Source: Oikopleura dioica
Lineage: Eukaryota; Chordata; Appendicularia; Copelata; Oikopleuridae
Length of the DNA: 64,000 nt
Reading direction: 5' to 3'
Assembly: GCA_907165135.1 (NCBI GenBank)
Contig: OU015568.1
Span: 7,882,501 to 7,946,500, forward strand
Shown here piece after piece: positions 47,301 to 57,791 of this stretch. Both the position numbers and the translations under genes were made by a program. Under the pieces are notes generated by a model. The model did not search any database. It was given only the letters and a program-made list of their open reading frames with translations, and had not been told where the DNA came from. Position 1 is the stretch's first letter, and each line of letters begins with the position of its first letter.

Positions 47301-49140
47301 CTTGTGACTTTTCTTCTTGAGAATCTTCGGCGCATAAGTTCAGCGCATCGTGAGTTCTCCTTTTTCTCCCTTCAGTCTCTCGTAGCGTCTCTCCAGAAAC
47401 CTGTGACCAAGTATCTTTTGTTTCGACCTTTTTTGATCTCACTGTCGTGTCTCCTGAGGACGCCATGATTATCTCCGGGGACTCCATCGGTTCTTCCTGA
47501 TTTTCATTGAAGAGGCTTCGCCGAAGCTTTCTCGAGGGCTGTGGAGGTGTTGCGGGTGCTGATTGATCAGCCTTACTCGGCGTTTTCGGTAGACTCTTTT
47601 CAGGCGTTTCATAAACGGAGGAGCCTTGAGAGGAGTTCGCTTCCTCTACTTCTTGCTGGGGAATCTGCGTAGTATCCATTGGCTGTGGCTCATCATTGAA
47701 AAGTTCTCCGCTGACGGAGAGGGAGATCTCTGGATCCGAAGGCACCTCATCATTGAGTAGTTCACCACTGACTGATACGGAAATTGCAGCGATCCCTTCT
47801 TCGGATCCCTGAGTATTCCCAGAAGATTGTGAAGACGCAAGAGCAGCCTGGGTCAATTTTTCAATCCTTTCCAGGGGATCATCGTTTATCGCCTTCCCGG
47901 ATCGGGTTTTTCTCGGAGAGTGCGTGGCTTTTGCTAAACAGAAGGTAAGGATTTGGTAAAAGAATCAATAACTTACGAGATGATTTGACAGCTTTGTTTT
48001 GCTTCTTTCTCGCTTTTGGTGTTTTAGGCGAATGCTCTGTGCGGTTTTTATCTGAGTTAGGTTCAGCTTTGATTTGAGAAAACTCAGCAGCTCGCTCCAT
48101 CATCTCATATCGGCTCAGTTGGGAAAGTTGAGTTTCCTGAGTTTCCCAGCCATCCATGCTCTGCTGTGATGGGGGAAGCTCCGGTAAAGGTATTTCAGGG
48201 GAAAGCTCAGTTGATTCTTTCGCAGATCCCGTCTTTCGTTGCGAACTCGTTGCTATAATTCGTGTATATTTTCAACATATGTTTAATCGCTTACTTGGTT
48301 GGTCGGGATCAAGATCTGAGGCCAGCTCCGAGTTTGATGATTTGTTAGAAGTCTTCTTCGGCGATTTGAAGTAGGGTGACGGCTGCGAAAACTCAGCAGC
48401 TCGTTCCATCATCTCGTAACGGCTCAGTTGAGATAGTCTTTGAGAATCTTCCAAGCTCTCTTGCGTGGTCGCTTGTGATTTTTCTGGCGTTAGATCAATA
48501 TGAATTTTGGAAGATCTCGTTCGAACAGGCTCTTTATTCGATGATGGTGCTAGTTTCAGTTGTTAAAAAGTAGAGCGAACATTTAGACTTACCATCTTTT
48601 TGAGACGTTTTGACAGTCGCTTCTTTCTCTCGCTGGTTGATTCTTCCAGACCGTGTTTTCATTGGGGAGATATCTACACGGAATTGCATGAAAATAAGTC
48701 AGCAGGCTATAATTTTACCTATCTCTGAAGATTGACTCTCGTCAATGAGAAGCACTCCAGAATTATCATCCGACGAAGGGGATTCATCTCTCTCTTTGGG
48801 GTTCATTTTCAATCCGATAACGCACCGTCTGAACAAAAAAATATTGAATCGTTTCTCAACTCTTTTCGTAAAGAGGTCAAGTGCCGACGGTCGAGCAGCA
48901 AAAATAAGTTTTTGAATCTAGAAAGAAAGAAAACAATTCTCGAAAATCGCAGTCTCTCGATCAGATAAAAAAATTGTCGTTTAGAGTAGAAAAAAAAAGT
49001 AGAAAATGACGACAAGCAAAAAGAGTTTTCGAATCTAGAAAGAAAGAAAACAATTCTCGAAAATTGAGTATTTTCAAATGATGCTCCGACTAGCCTTGGT
49101 CGCAGTCTCTCTCGATCAGATAAAAAAAAAATTATCGTTT
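43978..49140 (-). repeat. Segmental duplication, copy B (inverted relative to 695-6426)
   Basis: Contains the intact PDZ-telobox gene and the homologous half of N6AMT1. Copy A's similarity ends inside N6AMT1 at about 43978, whereas here the gene continues normally, so copy B looks ancestral in arrangement. Upstream of the gene this copy has extra short tandem repeats and lacks the foldback element present in copy A. Confidence 0.9.
44651..48806 (-). CDS. PDZ and Myb/telobox nuclear protein, copy B (intact)
   Basis: The same gene as at 1529-5766, with the frame intact. The central exon alone is open for 777 codons (47856-45523). In order: a disordered basic/Ser-rich N-terminus with two LSRYEMMERAAEFSQ repeats; phospho-type SP/TP sites (YETPEKSLPKTPSK); Lys-rich nuclear-localisation-like stretches; a PDZ-like domain about 45890-45610 (GRIGFRLSENSEAGIHISEV, LADKAGLRVGDIIICFNG); NPEY motifs; an Arg/Ser/Pro repeat; and a C-terminal Myb/SANT repeat with telobox-like INLKDRHRQ just before the stop. 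One intron downstream of the PDZ exon again fits GA-AG. A DNA-binding, possibly telomere-related, role is inferred from the Myb repeat only. Probably the functional copy. Confidence 0.75.
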
Positions 49141-49265
49141 AGACATGGACGAATAAAAAAGCAGAAAATGATGCTCCGACTAGCCTTGGTCGCAGTCTCT
49201 CTCGATCAGATAAAAAATTATCGTTTAGACATGGACGAATAAAAACGTAGAAAGAAAGCATTTTA
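48890..49265. repeat. Short tandem repeats upstream of PDZ-telobox copy B
   Basis: A unit containing gatgctccgactagccttgg, cgcagtctctctcgatcag and ttatcgtttagacatggac occurs two to three times (about 49078-49155, 49169-49225, and a partial at about 48950). A second unit with aatctagaaagaaagaaaac occurs at about 48917 and 49033. Copy A has one unit, so the array expanded after duplication or contracted in copy A. Confidence 0.75.
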
Positions 49266-49310
49266 TTCGACATGTTTTTGGACATTCAAATTGGCAGTAA
49301 TCGGTTATTT

Positions 49311-52083
49311 TTAAAAAGAAGGACTCGTTGCTTGAAACTCCTTGAGGCTCTTTTCCATTTGTTCCGCGCGGAATATCACTTCCGCTTCTTCATCCAACGC
49401 CGGTTTTCGCCATTTTCGCGGATCGATGTCCGCCAGTCCACCGAGAATCTCGCGCATAAAATAAGGAGGGAAGCGTTCGCTATTCTCGACGATGTGAGCG
49501 AATCCTCCGCCACCGCCAAATTCGACCGCAATATGACCTAAAATGAATTCAACTTTGGTTTCTTTCACTTTTCTCACCTAATTGATGGGGAACTTTTTTA
49601 AAATGGCTCATTTCCTTCATCGTGTTTATCACTGCCTTGTTGGTCGCCCACATCCCTTCTGCATCTTGAAACGCTTTCTGGAAGTACATTGGCGCCATTT
49701 CAGCCTCTTCCATGTCGATTGGAACGCATTCCGTGACAAAATGCGGGAAACCCTTCGTCTTCGTCGCTAGAAAGAGCAGTTAGCAAGGAACTAATCGACA
49801 CTGGAACTCGTAAAAAGAAATCGAGCCACGTACATAAAATCATCGTAAATGATAAAAACTCACAATCACGAAACTCCCCTCGTCATTAAAAATGCTCAAC
49901 AAGAGAAAATGAAAATTTCGATTAAACTCTTACTGGCTTGGTTATCCGTTTCAAGCGCTCAATGGTACCCTGTAAGTCCACATCGGTAATATTTTATTTC
50001 ACAAAATAAGATACAAGCTGCTGCAGCTGACTATTGTCCCTGCCCTGATAATGGAGCGCGAATTCTTGGCTTGGAATCAAAGATGATTGAGCTTGGTAAA
50101 AAACCGTTTATATTTTCCCCTAAATTTTGGTAGAAACAAGGATAAAACAGATCGAGCGAAAGACTCCCCGCCGCGGTCGCCCTGGTCCTCCTGGTCCAGC
50201 TGGTCCACCAGGACAGACTGGAATAGCTGGACAAGATGGCCATCCTGGCAGTGATGGCGCCCGTGGCGAACGAGGAGTAAAAGGAGCCACGGGGCTACGA
50301 GGACTGCCTGGTAGAAGAGGTGAACGAGGATTCCCAGGTCTTCAAGGAATCCCAGGCGACACTGGTCCTCCAGGACCTCCTGGCTTGGAGGGCGAGCGAG
50401 GAGAACCCGGCGTGCCTGGCGACATGGGTCCAAGAGGTGACCCTGGACCACGAGGTAACACATTTTATCAAAGGTTGAGATAGGTAAAATTTGAAGGATT
50501 CAATGGAGATCATGGTAAGCCAGGCAAAACTGGCGCTCCTGGACCTGATGGCCCACCAGGTCCACCTGGCAATCCTGGACTACCTGGACTGAATTTGCAA
50601 TCCCGTAGCGCGCCGACGCTCATTGTCAATGAATAAAACGTTTCCTGTCAATAAAATTAATACCTGTAGTGATAAAAACTGGCTCTGTGTCATTCTTTGC
50701 TTTGAAATAACCAGTAAGCATTCTTCGCAGGTTGAGGATCTCGCGCGCGACATCTTCATCGCATGACGGTAGATTTGGATAGTGTTCTTTTGTAACGATG
50801 ATGCAGTGGCCTTCAGCCATCGGTTCAGAGCCTGTAACAGCTAAGTACACGTGTTGGCCAACCCAGCAAATTGAGTCGCGGAGTTTCTAAGAATTTGTCA
50901 ACTTTTGTTTTCAACTGCGTTCACTCTTTACCTTATTTGAATAGCAAAAGCGACAGTTTTCGAGGCTTCTATGAATCATCCTGCTCTTTGCTCGTTCACG
51001 GTCCTCTTCTGCGTTAGGCTTCTCTTTTTTCCCTCTTGTCTTTGTACCGTCGAAGAGTTCTTCGAGGCCTCCTCCTTTGATGATATTCATTGATGCCGCC
51101 TTCATGAGCGCCATATCCGAAGCTAAAAAAGACCTTGAAGACACGGAAGACTATCATGAAACTTACCCATTCCTCCATCGTCATTCTTTTCATCGCGCAG
51201 AAGAGCAGAAATATCAGATTCGCCTTTCTGGTTACTTGGACGGATTCGACCACGGGCATCGTATTTTTGAACGACGATTGTGTTTTCATCAGGTAATTCG
51301 TCGATTTCTTTTTGAATTTTCGCAGCTTTTTCTTTGTTGCCTTTGAGATCGGCACGCATCAGCTTTCCAGTAAGTTTGTTTCGGATTTCTTTGATTTCCG
51401 CAGCCGCTAAATTTGAGGTAGACAATGCTCCAATAATAGTGACTTACATTTGCCCTCATGCTTTGATCTTTTCTTAGGCCTAGTTTCGGGCTCGACTTCT
51501 GCGTCTCTCTCTGCCCACATCGCTTCCATCTCGTCTTCATAGCTAATCTCCTGCTTCCTCTTCTCTGGTTTTCTTTGTTTCTCCCTCATTTCTTCCTCGG
51601 TCGGTGGCATTCCAGTGCCACCATCTTTGAAGTAAGGGTTCAACTCGAGTCTATGGGATCCCATTTTGTGCTTTTCTTCGAACTCTTCTCGCTCTTTTTC
51701 TTTTTGGGCAGCTCGATCTTCTTTTTTCGTAGATTTTTTTCTAAAACAATATTAGCAAGAAAGTTACATGCTTCCATCAGCTCCCCACGATGATCAAAAT
51801 AGGGGATTACCTCCTACCCTATCGAGCCAAAGAAGTCCTCCTCGCTGCCCATCCATGAAGAGTTCGTTTTCGTTGACGCTCCGGCTTCAACCCATTGATC
51901 TTGCTCTGGCGAGGACGATCGACGATCTGATTTTGATTTTTTCTCTTTCTTCGATTTTTTCTCCTTTTTTGACTTTTTCTCTTTCTTTGCTTTCTTCTCT
52001 TTTTTATCTTTTAATTTCAGTGCTCCCGGACGCATGAAAGAACTCTCGGACGATTTCATGAAATCGCCCATAAAATCCGACAT
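49311..52083 (-). CDS. CWF19L2: CWF19L2-like spliceosome-associated protein
   Basis: CwfJ-family protein associated with late spliceosomes and lariat turnover. The start at 52083 (MSDFMGDFMKSS) is followed by Lys/Glu repeats (KKEKKSKKEKKSKKE) and a charged helical middle. The CwfJ C-terminal HIT-like domain follows: NCRFCYSN, HVYLAVTGSEPMAEGHCIIV, then, after a long intron, FPHFVTECVPIDMEEAEMAP and VEFGGGGGFAHIVENSERFP ... LADIDPRKWRK, as in the family. The intron (49767-50663) holds a complete collagen gene on the other strand. The splice is GT-AG and restores FITT-ATKTKGFP. Last gene of the six-gene array. Confidence 0.93.
49909..50636 (+). CDS. Short collagen-like secreted protein, nested in a CWF19L2 intron
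   Basis: Four exons. A signal peptide (MKISIKLLLAWLSVSSA), a short linker with CPCPD, a probable trimerising coiled coil (LGLESKMIELETRIKQIE) and a triple-helical region of about 40 Gly-X-Y triplets (from GRPGPPGPAGPPGQTGIAG). The Gly-X-Y register is kept across the intron at about 50456-50499. It ends with a short non-collagenous tail (SAPTLIVNE) and no NC1-type domain. Proline-rich and charged triplets both occur. The whole gene, including its aataaa at the stop, lies inside the 0.9-kb CWF19L2 intron, its stop only 28 bp from the neighbouring exon. Resembles small invertebrate collagens; an exact family cannot be named. Confidence 0.88.
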
Positions 52084-52175
52084 TTTTCTAAAATCAGTTC
52101 ATGTTTATTTGAGTCTTTGGAACTTGTATATTTCACAGGTTTATTTGGAATAATAAATAACAAGAACAGAATCGC

Positions 52176-52614
52176 TTATTCTTCTTCCTCCTAAAAAATG
52201 AGTTTGAAGTAGATAGATTGGTCGTTTTTCAAACCTCAGCTGGAGCAGCAGAAGGTGTGTGAGGAGAAGGAAGACCCAACTCTTCGTTCAAGTAAAGAGC
52301 ATCCATCTGGTGCTGGAACTTGGGTCTGATGACGGAGCCACGTCCGGGCAAGTGATGGTCTCCGTCGTAGAAGGAGTGGTAGAAGATGAACACGAGGAAG
52401 CCGAGAGAGACGGTTTGGAACATGGCGGTGAAGACGGGATCCTGGTAGGCGCCCCACTTGTAGCTCACGTTGTACATACCCAAGTCCATTCCGACGGATC
52501 TCTTCGACTATAAACGAGTGTAAAACTAGTGTTGAAGTCGCGGTAACTTACGGTCTTGGTCAGCGAAGTGCGGCCAGAAGCCCGGAGCGAGTTTCTAGCG
52601 ACTTGTCGGAACAT
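52176..52614 (-). CDS. NDUFB2: NDUFB2-like complex I accessory subunit
   Basis: Small mitochondrial inner-membrane protein. The start at 52614 (MFRQVARNSLRASGRTSL) looks like a targeting peptide and follows ctttcagaATG. Three exons. After the presequence, YKWGAYQDPVFTAMFQTVSL leads into one membrane helix (LGFLVFIFYHSFYD) and the C-terminal YLNEELGLPSPHTP, followed by an acidic tail. The single helix and the EELG(L/I)P motif near the end match NDUFB2 (AGGG subunit). Identity rests on those short motifs, and other small complex I subunits cannot be excluded. Confidence 0.6.
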
Positions 52615-52652
52615 TCTGAAAGTTTTGTTTTTAGAGCGTTTTGAATCAAAGT

Positions 52653-53192
52653 TTATGATAAATCGACAAGTTTGAAGTTATTATCAATAGGTTTTGGAAC
52701 CACGTGACAGTGCAGTTTATAAATGAAGCTACCAGCCGGCATTTTTGTTATTTCTTCCGCCTAGAATCAAGTTAGAAAGGATTTTATCAAGACATCTTAC
52801 GAGGCGAGTATTTTTAGCTGGAATAAAAATTTCTTTCGTATATCGAACAGTTCCGTCACAGAGCGCGTAAATTCCCTTTTTATTGGTAAATTGATTCCAG
52901 CCCATTTCGAAGACGGGCTCTGTATTTGCTCCTAAACGCCAGTAAAAAGGACAATCAAGAGTTCACGAGCCGAACCTGGAAGACAACTCCAAGGTCCACC
53001 CTGGTTCTGTTCTTGGTTCCAAATCAATTGGCCCATTTTGACGGGCTCGCCCTCTTCGATCATCGCTCCGAAGGTTTTAGTCCCTTTTCGAGGATTCTTT
53101 TCTTTTAATATCAAACGACTTTTCGCCACAGCTTTTGCAGTTCTCTCCGAAGTAGTGAGTACCGACCGCGATTTACTCAAGAGCCGATTCAT
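52653..53192 (-). CDS. MRPL27: Mitochondrial ribosomal protein bL27m
   Basis: Large-subunit mitoribosome protein located near the peptidyl-transferase centre. The basic N-terminal presequence (MNRLLSKSRSVLTTSERTA) precedes the L27 core. GEPVKMGQLIWNQE corresponds to the conserved VxxGxIIxxQ segment, IYALCDGTVRYTKEIFIP is the family signature, and the end HCHVVPKPIDNNFKLV matches the animal C-terminus. Three exons with small GT-AG introns. The start follows tttaagaaaaATG. The expected N-terminal KKSGGS segment is replaced by divergent KEKNPRKGTKT. Confidence 0.92.
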
Positions 53193-53241
53193 TTTTCTTA
53201 AACAGAAGATAACAGTTACAAGTAACGAATAAAGGTGAATA

Positions 53242-53958
53242 TTATTGAAATGTCTGTGGAATGCCTATTTCTTGGCGCAGTTCATTTAGGTCCTGCTCCC
53301 AGCGTTCCTCGTAGAAAATTGATAAATAGTGCAATTTTGTATTATCTTTCATAAGTTTCGAGAGTCTGTTTTGATGCCTTTGCCATTTAGAAGAATTTAG
53401 ACGGTAAAAAGGAGCCGCAGTAGCACCAATAAAAGGGACAGCAAAGCCAGTTTGTGAAAACTCAAAAGCTTTTACGGCCGATTCTCCTTCGAAATTTGTC
53501 GGAGCATCGAGGAGTAAGTGGAGAAAGTCGTGAATTTGTCGATATCGAAGCATGACATACGCTTGATCTTCGTCTTCTACGTATTTCACCGGCACTCGAG
53601 TGTCAGGAGAAATCTTCTGTCGCTCGAGCATAGCCTGGTACTCGTGTCCTAAAGTCTGAGAAGGAAGATTCTTTAGCGCATCGAAATCGACTGTTGAAGA
53701 ATTGATGACTGGCTTTGATTCGAGAAGGCGGTTTCCTTCTTCTGTTGACAAAATGCGTGTTCTGACTTGATCAAGTTGAGAGGGAAGTGTTGTTGCTTCT
53801 GTGGCGTAGGCTACGCAGTCATATCTTATTGGGGTTAAAGGTCGATCGAGGATTGAAAACGTTTACCTGTAGGGATCACGAACCGCCGTAATTCCACAGC
53901 CAACTGCTAAAATTCCGCGTTGGACCAATGATAAGTTTCGTTTTTGAGCCGATAACAT
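53242..53958 (-). CDS. COQ4: COQ4 coenzyme Q biosynthesis protein
   Basis: Mitochondrial matrix-side inner-membrane protein of the CoQ synthesis complex. Exon 1 from 53958 (MLSAQKRNLSLVQRGILAVG) looks like a targeting segment; the rest continues to 53242. The zinc/substrate motif HDxxH-x11-E is intact (HDFLH ... GE at about 53545-53495), with the preceding DQAYVMLRYRQIHD and the downstream FEFSQTGFAVPF typical of the family. It ends LRQEIGIPQTFQ. Introns are short. The start follows tttagaattATG, 48 bp after MRPL54's stop. RTN4IP1, also tied to CoQ synthesis, is in the plus-strand array. Confidence 0.95.
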
Positions 53959-54006
53959 AATTCTAAAGTGGAAAAATAAGAATGTGTTTTGAATAATAAT
54001 TTAAAT

Positions 54007-54648
54007 TCATTGATTCGCGTAAGGAGCAGATTTGATAATTCTGTTCTTGAGAGACTTTGATCTCGGCTTGATTTGTACATTTGGAAAGTGGCTCTTGAAT
54101 TCTAACTCGTGAAGCGGTGGTAGTTGATTCTCTCGGAATTCCTCGTGCCAGGCGAAGTAAAGGTCGTTGTATTGCTTTTCTAGCGCCTCGAACTAGGCGG
54201 AAAATGGATTATTTGAAAGGATTAATTCATGAAATGCACCTTTTTCCAGTATAAATCCGTGCCGGGCTCTATGCTTTCAATATTGATCGAATTTATGTCA
54301 GTCAAGAAATCTTCTGTCCAAAGCCAATCTGGATATTCAGAGTCTGGTTTCAACTTGGGCTCGTCAAAGAGCGTCTTTTTCTGCTCGTCGGTCCACTCGT
54401 ACATCGTCAGGATATTTTCAGAGTGTATGTTGATTCCGCAACAGGTAGTTGTAAGCTTTACAAAATCCTAAACGACAATAAAAAAGTGAAATAATCAGTC
54501 TTTCTACCGTTTCTGGGTCTGGCACTTTAACTTCAACGGCTTTTCCTCCTCCGCCGCCGCCTCCCTTCTTTTTCTTTTTAGGTCCAAGAACGGGGCGTCC
54601 GAGGACGAGAGTCCTCCGCGGAAGGAGACTTATTCCACGGATAAGCAT
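54007..54648 (-). CDS. MRPL54: Mitochondrial ribosomal protein mL54, C-terminally extended
   Basis: Mitoribosome large-subunit protein. The basic N-terminus (MLIRGISLLPRRTLVLGRP) looks like a presequence and is followed by a Lys then Gly run (KKKKKGGGGGGG). The family core is LTTTCCGINIHSENI and LKPDSEYPDWLWTEDF, then GTDLYWKK. Beyond the usual end, another exon adds about 55 residues (FEALEKQYNDLYFAWHEEFR ... SAPYANQ) not found in the vertebrate protein. Three exons. The start follows atttagtATG. Confidence 0.88.
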
Positions 54649-54705
54649 ACTAAATAAGCATCGAAATCATTTTTAATTGTACGATAATTTTTTTTACTGT
54701 TTTTA

Positions 54706-55381
54706 TTACAGGTTTTTTGGAATGGAAGAGAAAGAAGTGAAGATTTGTGATTCAATTTGAAGATTATTCGCAGCATTTTTGCATCCAACACAGTTTTCGA
54801 TCCATTTTTCTCCATTTTCGTAAATTTCCTTTTTCCAAATCGGCACTTTTGCTTTCAAATCCTCCATGATCTCTGCAGTAGCGTGAAACGAAGCGACCCT
54901 GTGCTTCGATGAGACGGAGACGATGACTCCTGCTTCGTTTGGGGGAACAGAAGAGATACTATGGTGGATGGAGACGCGGGAGAGGCCGTATTTTGAAATG
55001 GCGTTTTGGGCGATTTTGGAAAGCTGCGCTAGAGCCATCGAGGGGTAGCAGGAGTAATCTAGGCGGAGAACTTCAGTTCCATCCTTTGCGTGGTTTCGCG
55101 TGGTTCCTTGGAATGTACAGAGAGCTCTAATAAAAGGAATGAAAAAATGTTCTCACTTGCCTAATTCAATTTGCTATCAAAATTATAAATTTCTTTATAA
55201 AGTGAATAAATTTCAAATGGAATAATGCTTCATGAAAATTCCCTGCTCTAGAATTATTATAGGCTTTCATCCCTTGGCCACAATCTGGCTGAACGGTAAA
55301 TTGCTCAACTTCCCTTGCATCCAACTTTTCTCTCTTCAACTTTATCCAAACCCTTTCTTCTTTTATCTCTTCTTCCATCAT
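54706..55381 (-). CDS. MOCS2: MOCS2B / MoaE molybdopterin synthase large subunit
   Basis: Catalytic subunit that inserts dithiolene sulfurs into precursor Z to form molybdopterin. Exon 1 from 55381 (MMEEEIKEERVWIKLKREKL) gives LDAREVEQFTVQPDCGQ; exon 2 continues ALCTFQGTTRNHAKDGTEVL, DYSCYPSMALAQL, then AGVIVSVSSKHRVASFHATA and the diagnostic LKAKVPIWKKEIYENGEKW. The intron between them (about 55117-55275) does not fit GT-AG; a GG-AG reading restores the conserved CG(A/Q)-x-F-GTTR stretch. In other animals the MOCS2 locus also encodes the small subunit in an overlapping frame; I see no such frame here. First gene of the six-gene array. Confidence 0.92.
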
Positions 55382-55618
55382 TTAAAATCTTCAAAACTCG
55401 GAATTGGCCTTTCAAACTTTTCGAAAAAGTCGAAAAGGCGCCGTCAATTGGCCAAAATGGATGTTCCGCGGCGCTGGATTGGGCGACGCGCGCGCGATTT
55501 TCCTTTCTCTTTTCTTTTTTTTCTGAGATGATCTGAATCAGTAAGAAAGAAACATCTATAGGCAAAATCGTAGAAGGAGGATCACAGATCAGGGAAAAAC
55601 GCGAGAGGGAAGGCAAAG

Positions 55619-57791
55619 ATGTTGTCGACCGATGTCCTCAAGCGCAAGGTAAATATTATCTCGTAAACTATTATAAATTATAATAATTATTTTCGATATT
55701 TCTATTTCTTCAAAGGCCTGAGGAAAATATCGAGTTTTTGTAAAAAAATACTGTTTGATGGCGCTTGTTCTCGATTTCTGGCGCGAGGCGCGGCTAGTCG
55801 CAGATTTTATCTTTCCGCGGCTACTTTTTAATTAATTACTAACACGATTAGAGTTAACATTCGGCTTATAATTTTTATCAGCTCGCTGCTGTGACAAACA
55901 CGCAGGCGTCAATCAACAACCTGTCAACTTGGATCATCGAGAACAAAGCCTCTGCTTCCCAAGTTGTCGAATTCTGGCTCACGCAACTTCAAAAATCGGA
56001 CAATGATCACCGGCTTACCCTTCTCTACGTCGCGAATGATGTTATTCAAAACTGCAGAAAGCGGGGTAGCGAGTACAAAGGTAACCAAAAGTGGTTAAAA
56101 GCAGCACCTCAAGATTGTTTCTAGAGCTGTCAGAAAACTGGAAAGAAGTGATGCCCCGCGCGTTCGACTATTTTTCGCACGAAGCAATCCGTTCCGGTGT
56201 CGACAAAGTCCTCAGTGTTTGGGAATCAAGAACGATCATGGACGCGGAGCGGATCAAGCTACTCAAAGAGAAACTTGACAATCCGGCGAACAACCAAAAT
56301 GGATCTGGTAAAAACGATCATTATGTTGAGCCCAACTTGAGTTTGCCTTTAGACAGTCCTGGTTCAGGAGAGCCAAGAGAGTTTCTGTACACAGATTTGG
56401 TCGAAGCGATAAGAGAGTATTCAAAGTAAGTTTTCGGGGTTGAAGTTGGTTTATTCATGCGTCTTTTTAGGTGTGAAAATGAGTTGAAATTGAAGAAAGA
56501 GCTGTTGGAATCGTCCGGAATTGAAGGAAGTGACCCAGATCAACTTCTAGAGAAGGTGAAAGAACGAGGACACGGACACAGAGCTCGGCAAGAGTTAGAA
56601 CAATGGACACAGCTACTGCTTGAGTACGTCAGTTTGCAGGAAACAGCGATAGAGAGAAGAAGGACCTTGCTAACTGTGCTTGATCAGAGTTCTGGATTTT
56701 ATGAGGTTTGGATGATTGGGGAATTAAAGTGGGGTAAGTTTCATTTCAGACACAATTTCGAGAAGTAACGACGGTGCTAAAGGCCTACAAAGACTACCAA
56801 GAGCGCATCATTGCTCAGAAACGACGCTGTCAAGAAATGATGAAGGCCAAGTTCCCAGAGAAAGCGACCAACCTGACGCCTGTACAATCACCCCAGGGAT
56901 CCCCAGAGTTGACGATTCCGATCATGGTTCCTGTCAATCAAGCGGTCGAGATGAATATGTCGGATTCAGCAAGCAGGTAATCTCGACCTTTCTCTCCTCT
57001 TTTCTGACTTTGAAAATTCAGCTCCGAAGACGAAGCACTGCCAAATTCACTTGCTTCCTTTTTCGCCCCTCAAGAGACACCTTCCAGCTCCAACCTCTCC
57101 GCCGCCGGTACCTCTGGCGATCTGGACTCTCGCCTAGCAAATATTCTCAATCCCCAGCAGCAGAGTACGCCTCGCCCGCGTGCAAGAGCTTCTCGCTGGG
57201 ATACAGGAGAAGCTTCTCATGGACGTGCTCCACCACTGCCGCCACCTCAAATGCTTAACCAGCCTCGTCTCAATACACCACCCAATGCTTATGGAAATCA
57301 CGCCGGCAATGAAGGATTCAATGGAAGCGTTCCAGACTGGCAAGCTCCGAAGCCGCCTCAGAATCAATACGAAATGCCAGCCAGGTATTATGTTTCTCCT
57401 TTTATTTCTTTTACCAATGTTTCCAGCTGGGGAAGTCCTCAAAAACAATACGGTCAGAACGGACAGCAGAACATGAATAGCGGACCCCCTCGCGGCGGAT
57501 TCAGCGGAGGCCCCCACAGAGGAGGCTATGCACCTCGAACACCTCAGGGACAACGCCCGCCACGACCACACTTCCATTCTGAAGGACCCTACGGAAGAGG
57601 CCGAGGAGGTCCACGAGGCGGCCGAGGTTTCTTCACTCCCAGGTACTCCCACTTTTATTTGTTTTCGGTGTCAACCTGCCGATTAAAAAGCATCACCGGG
57701 GCAACATTATCAAAGGCCACCTGGCTTTGGCGCCACGCATAGTAACCTTTTTGCTTCTAGAGGAGATAGAGGAATGAGACGATTTCGCTGA
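55619..57791 (+). CDS. RPRD2: RPRD2-like RNA polymerase II CTD-interacting protein
   Basis: Starts MLSTDVLKRK, spliced after a 200-bp intron to LAAVTNTQASINNLSTWIIE, the first helices of a CID domain; HRLTLLYVANDVIQNCRKRG is its phospho-CTD-binding signature. A coiled-coil dimerisation region follows (LLEYVSLQETAIERRRTLL ... GFYETQFREVTTVLKAYKDY), matching RPRD proteins, then a Pro/Gln-rich segment and a C-terminal Gly/Arg/Pro tail (PPRGGFSGGPHRGG, GRGRGGPRGGRG). The order CID, coiled coil, low-complexity tail fits RPRD2 better than RPRD1. Divergent from MOCS2B, with about 240 bp between starts that probably acts as a shared promoter. Confidence 0.88.

Larger units (their letters stand above)
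41632..48806 (-). other. Candidate three-gene minus-strand unit: PDZ-telobox, N6AMT1, ANKZF1
   Basis: Three genes run head-to-tail on the minus strand. N6AMT1's stop is 89 bp from ANKZF1's start, and the PDZ-telobox stop is about 250 bp from N6AMT1's start. Both downstream starts have AAG directly before ATG (taagaATG). The first gap is wide for an operon, so the two-gene N6AMT1-ANKZF1 unit is the safer part of the call. Confidence 0.5.
49311..55381 (-). other. Candidate polycistronic operon of six genes
   Basis: In transcription order: MOCS2B, MRPL54, COQ4, MRPL27, NDUFB2-like, CWF19L2. Stop-to-start gaps are 57, 48, 49, 38 and 92 bp. Five starts have AG one to six bases upstream (atttagtATG, cactttagaattATG, tttaagaaaaATG, ctttcagaATG, ttttagaaaaATG). 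Four products are mitochondrial. Operon status is inferred from spacing and acceptor-like sites. Confidence 0.7.

Noticed and set aside
50077-50463. Long minus-strand frame of 128 codons across the collagen exons
   Set aside because: Antisense shadow of Gly-X-Y codons; no start context or homology.
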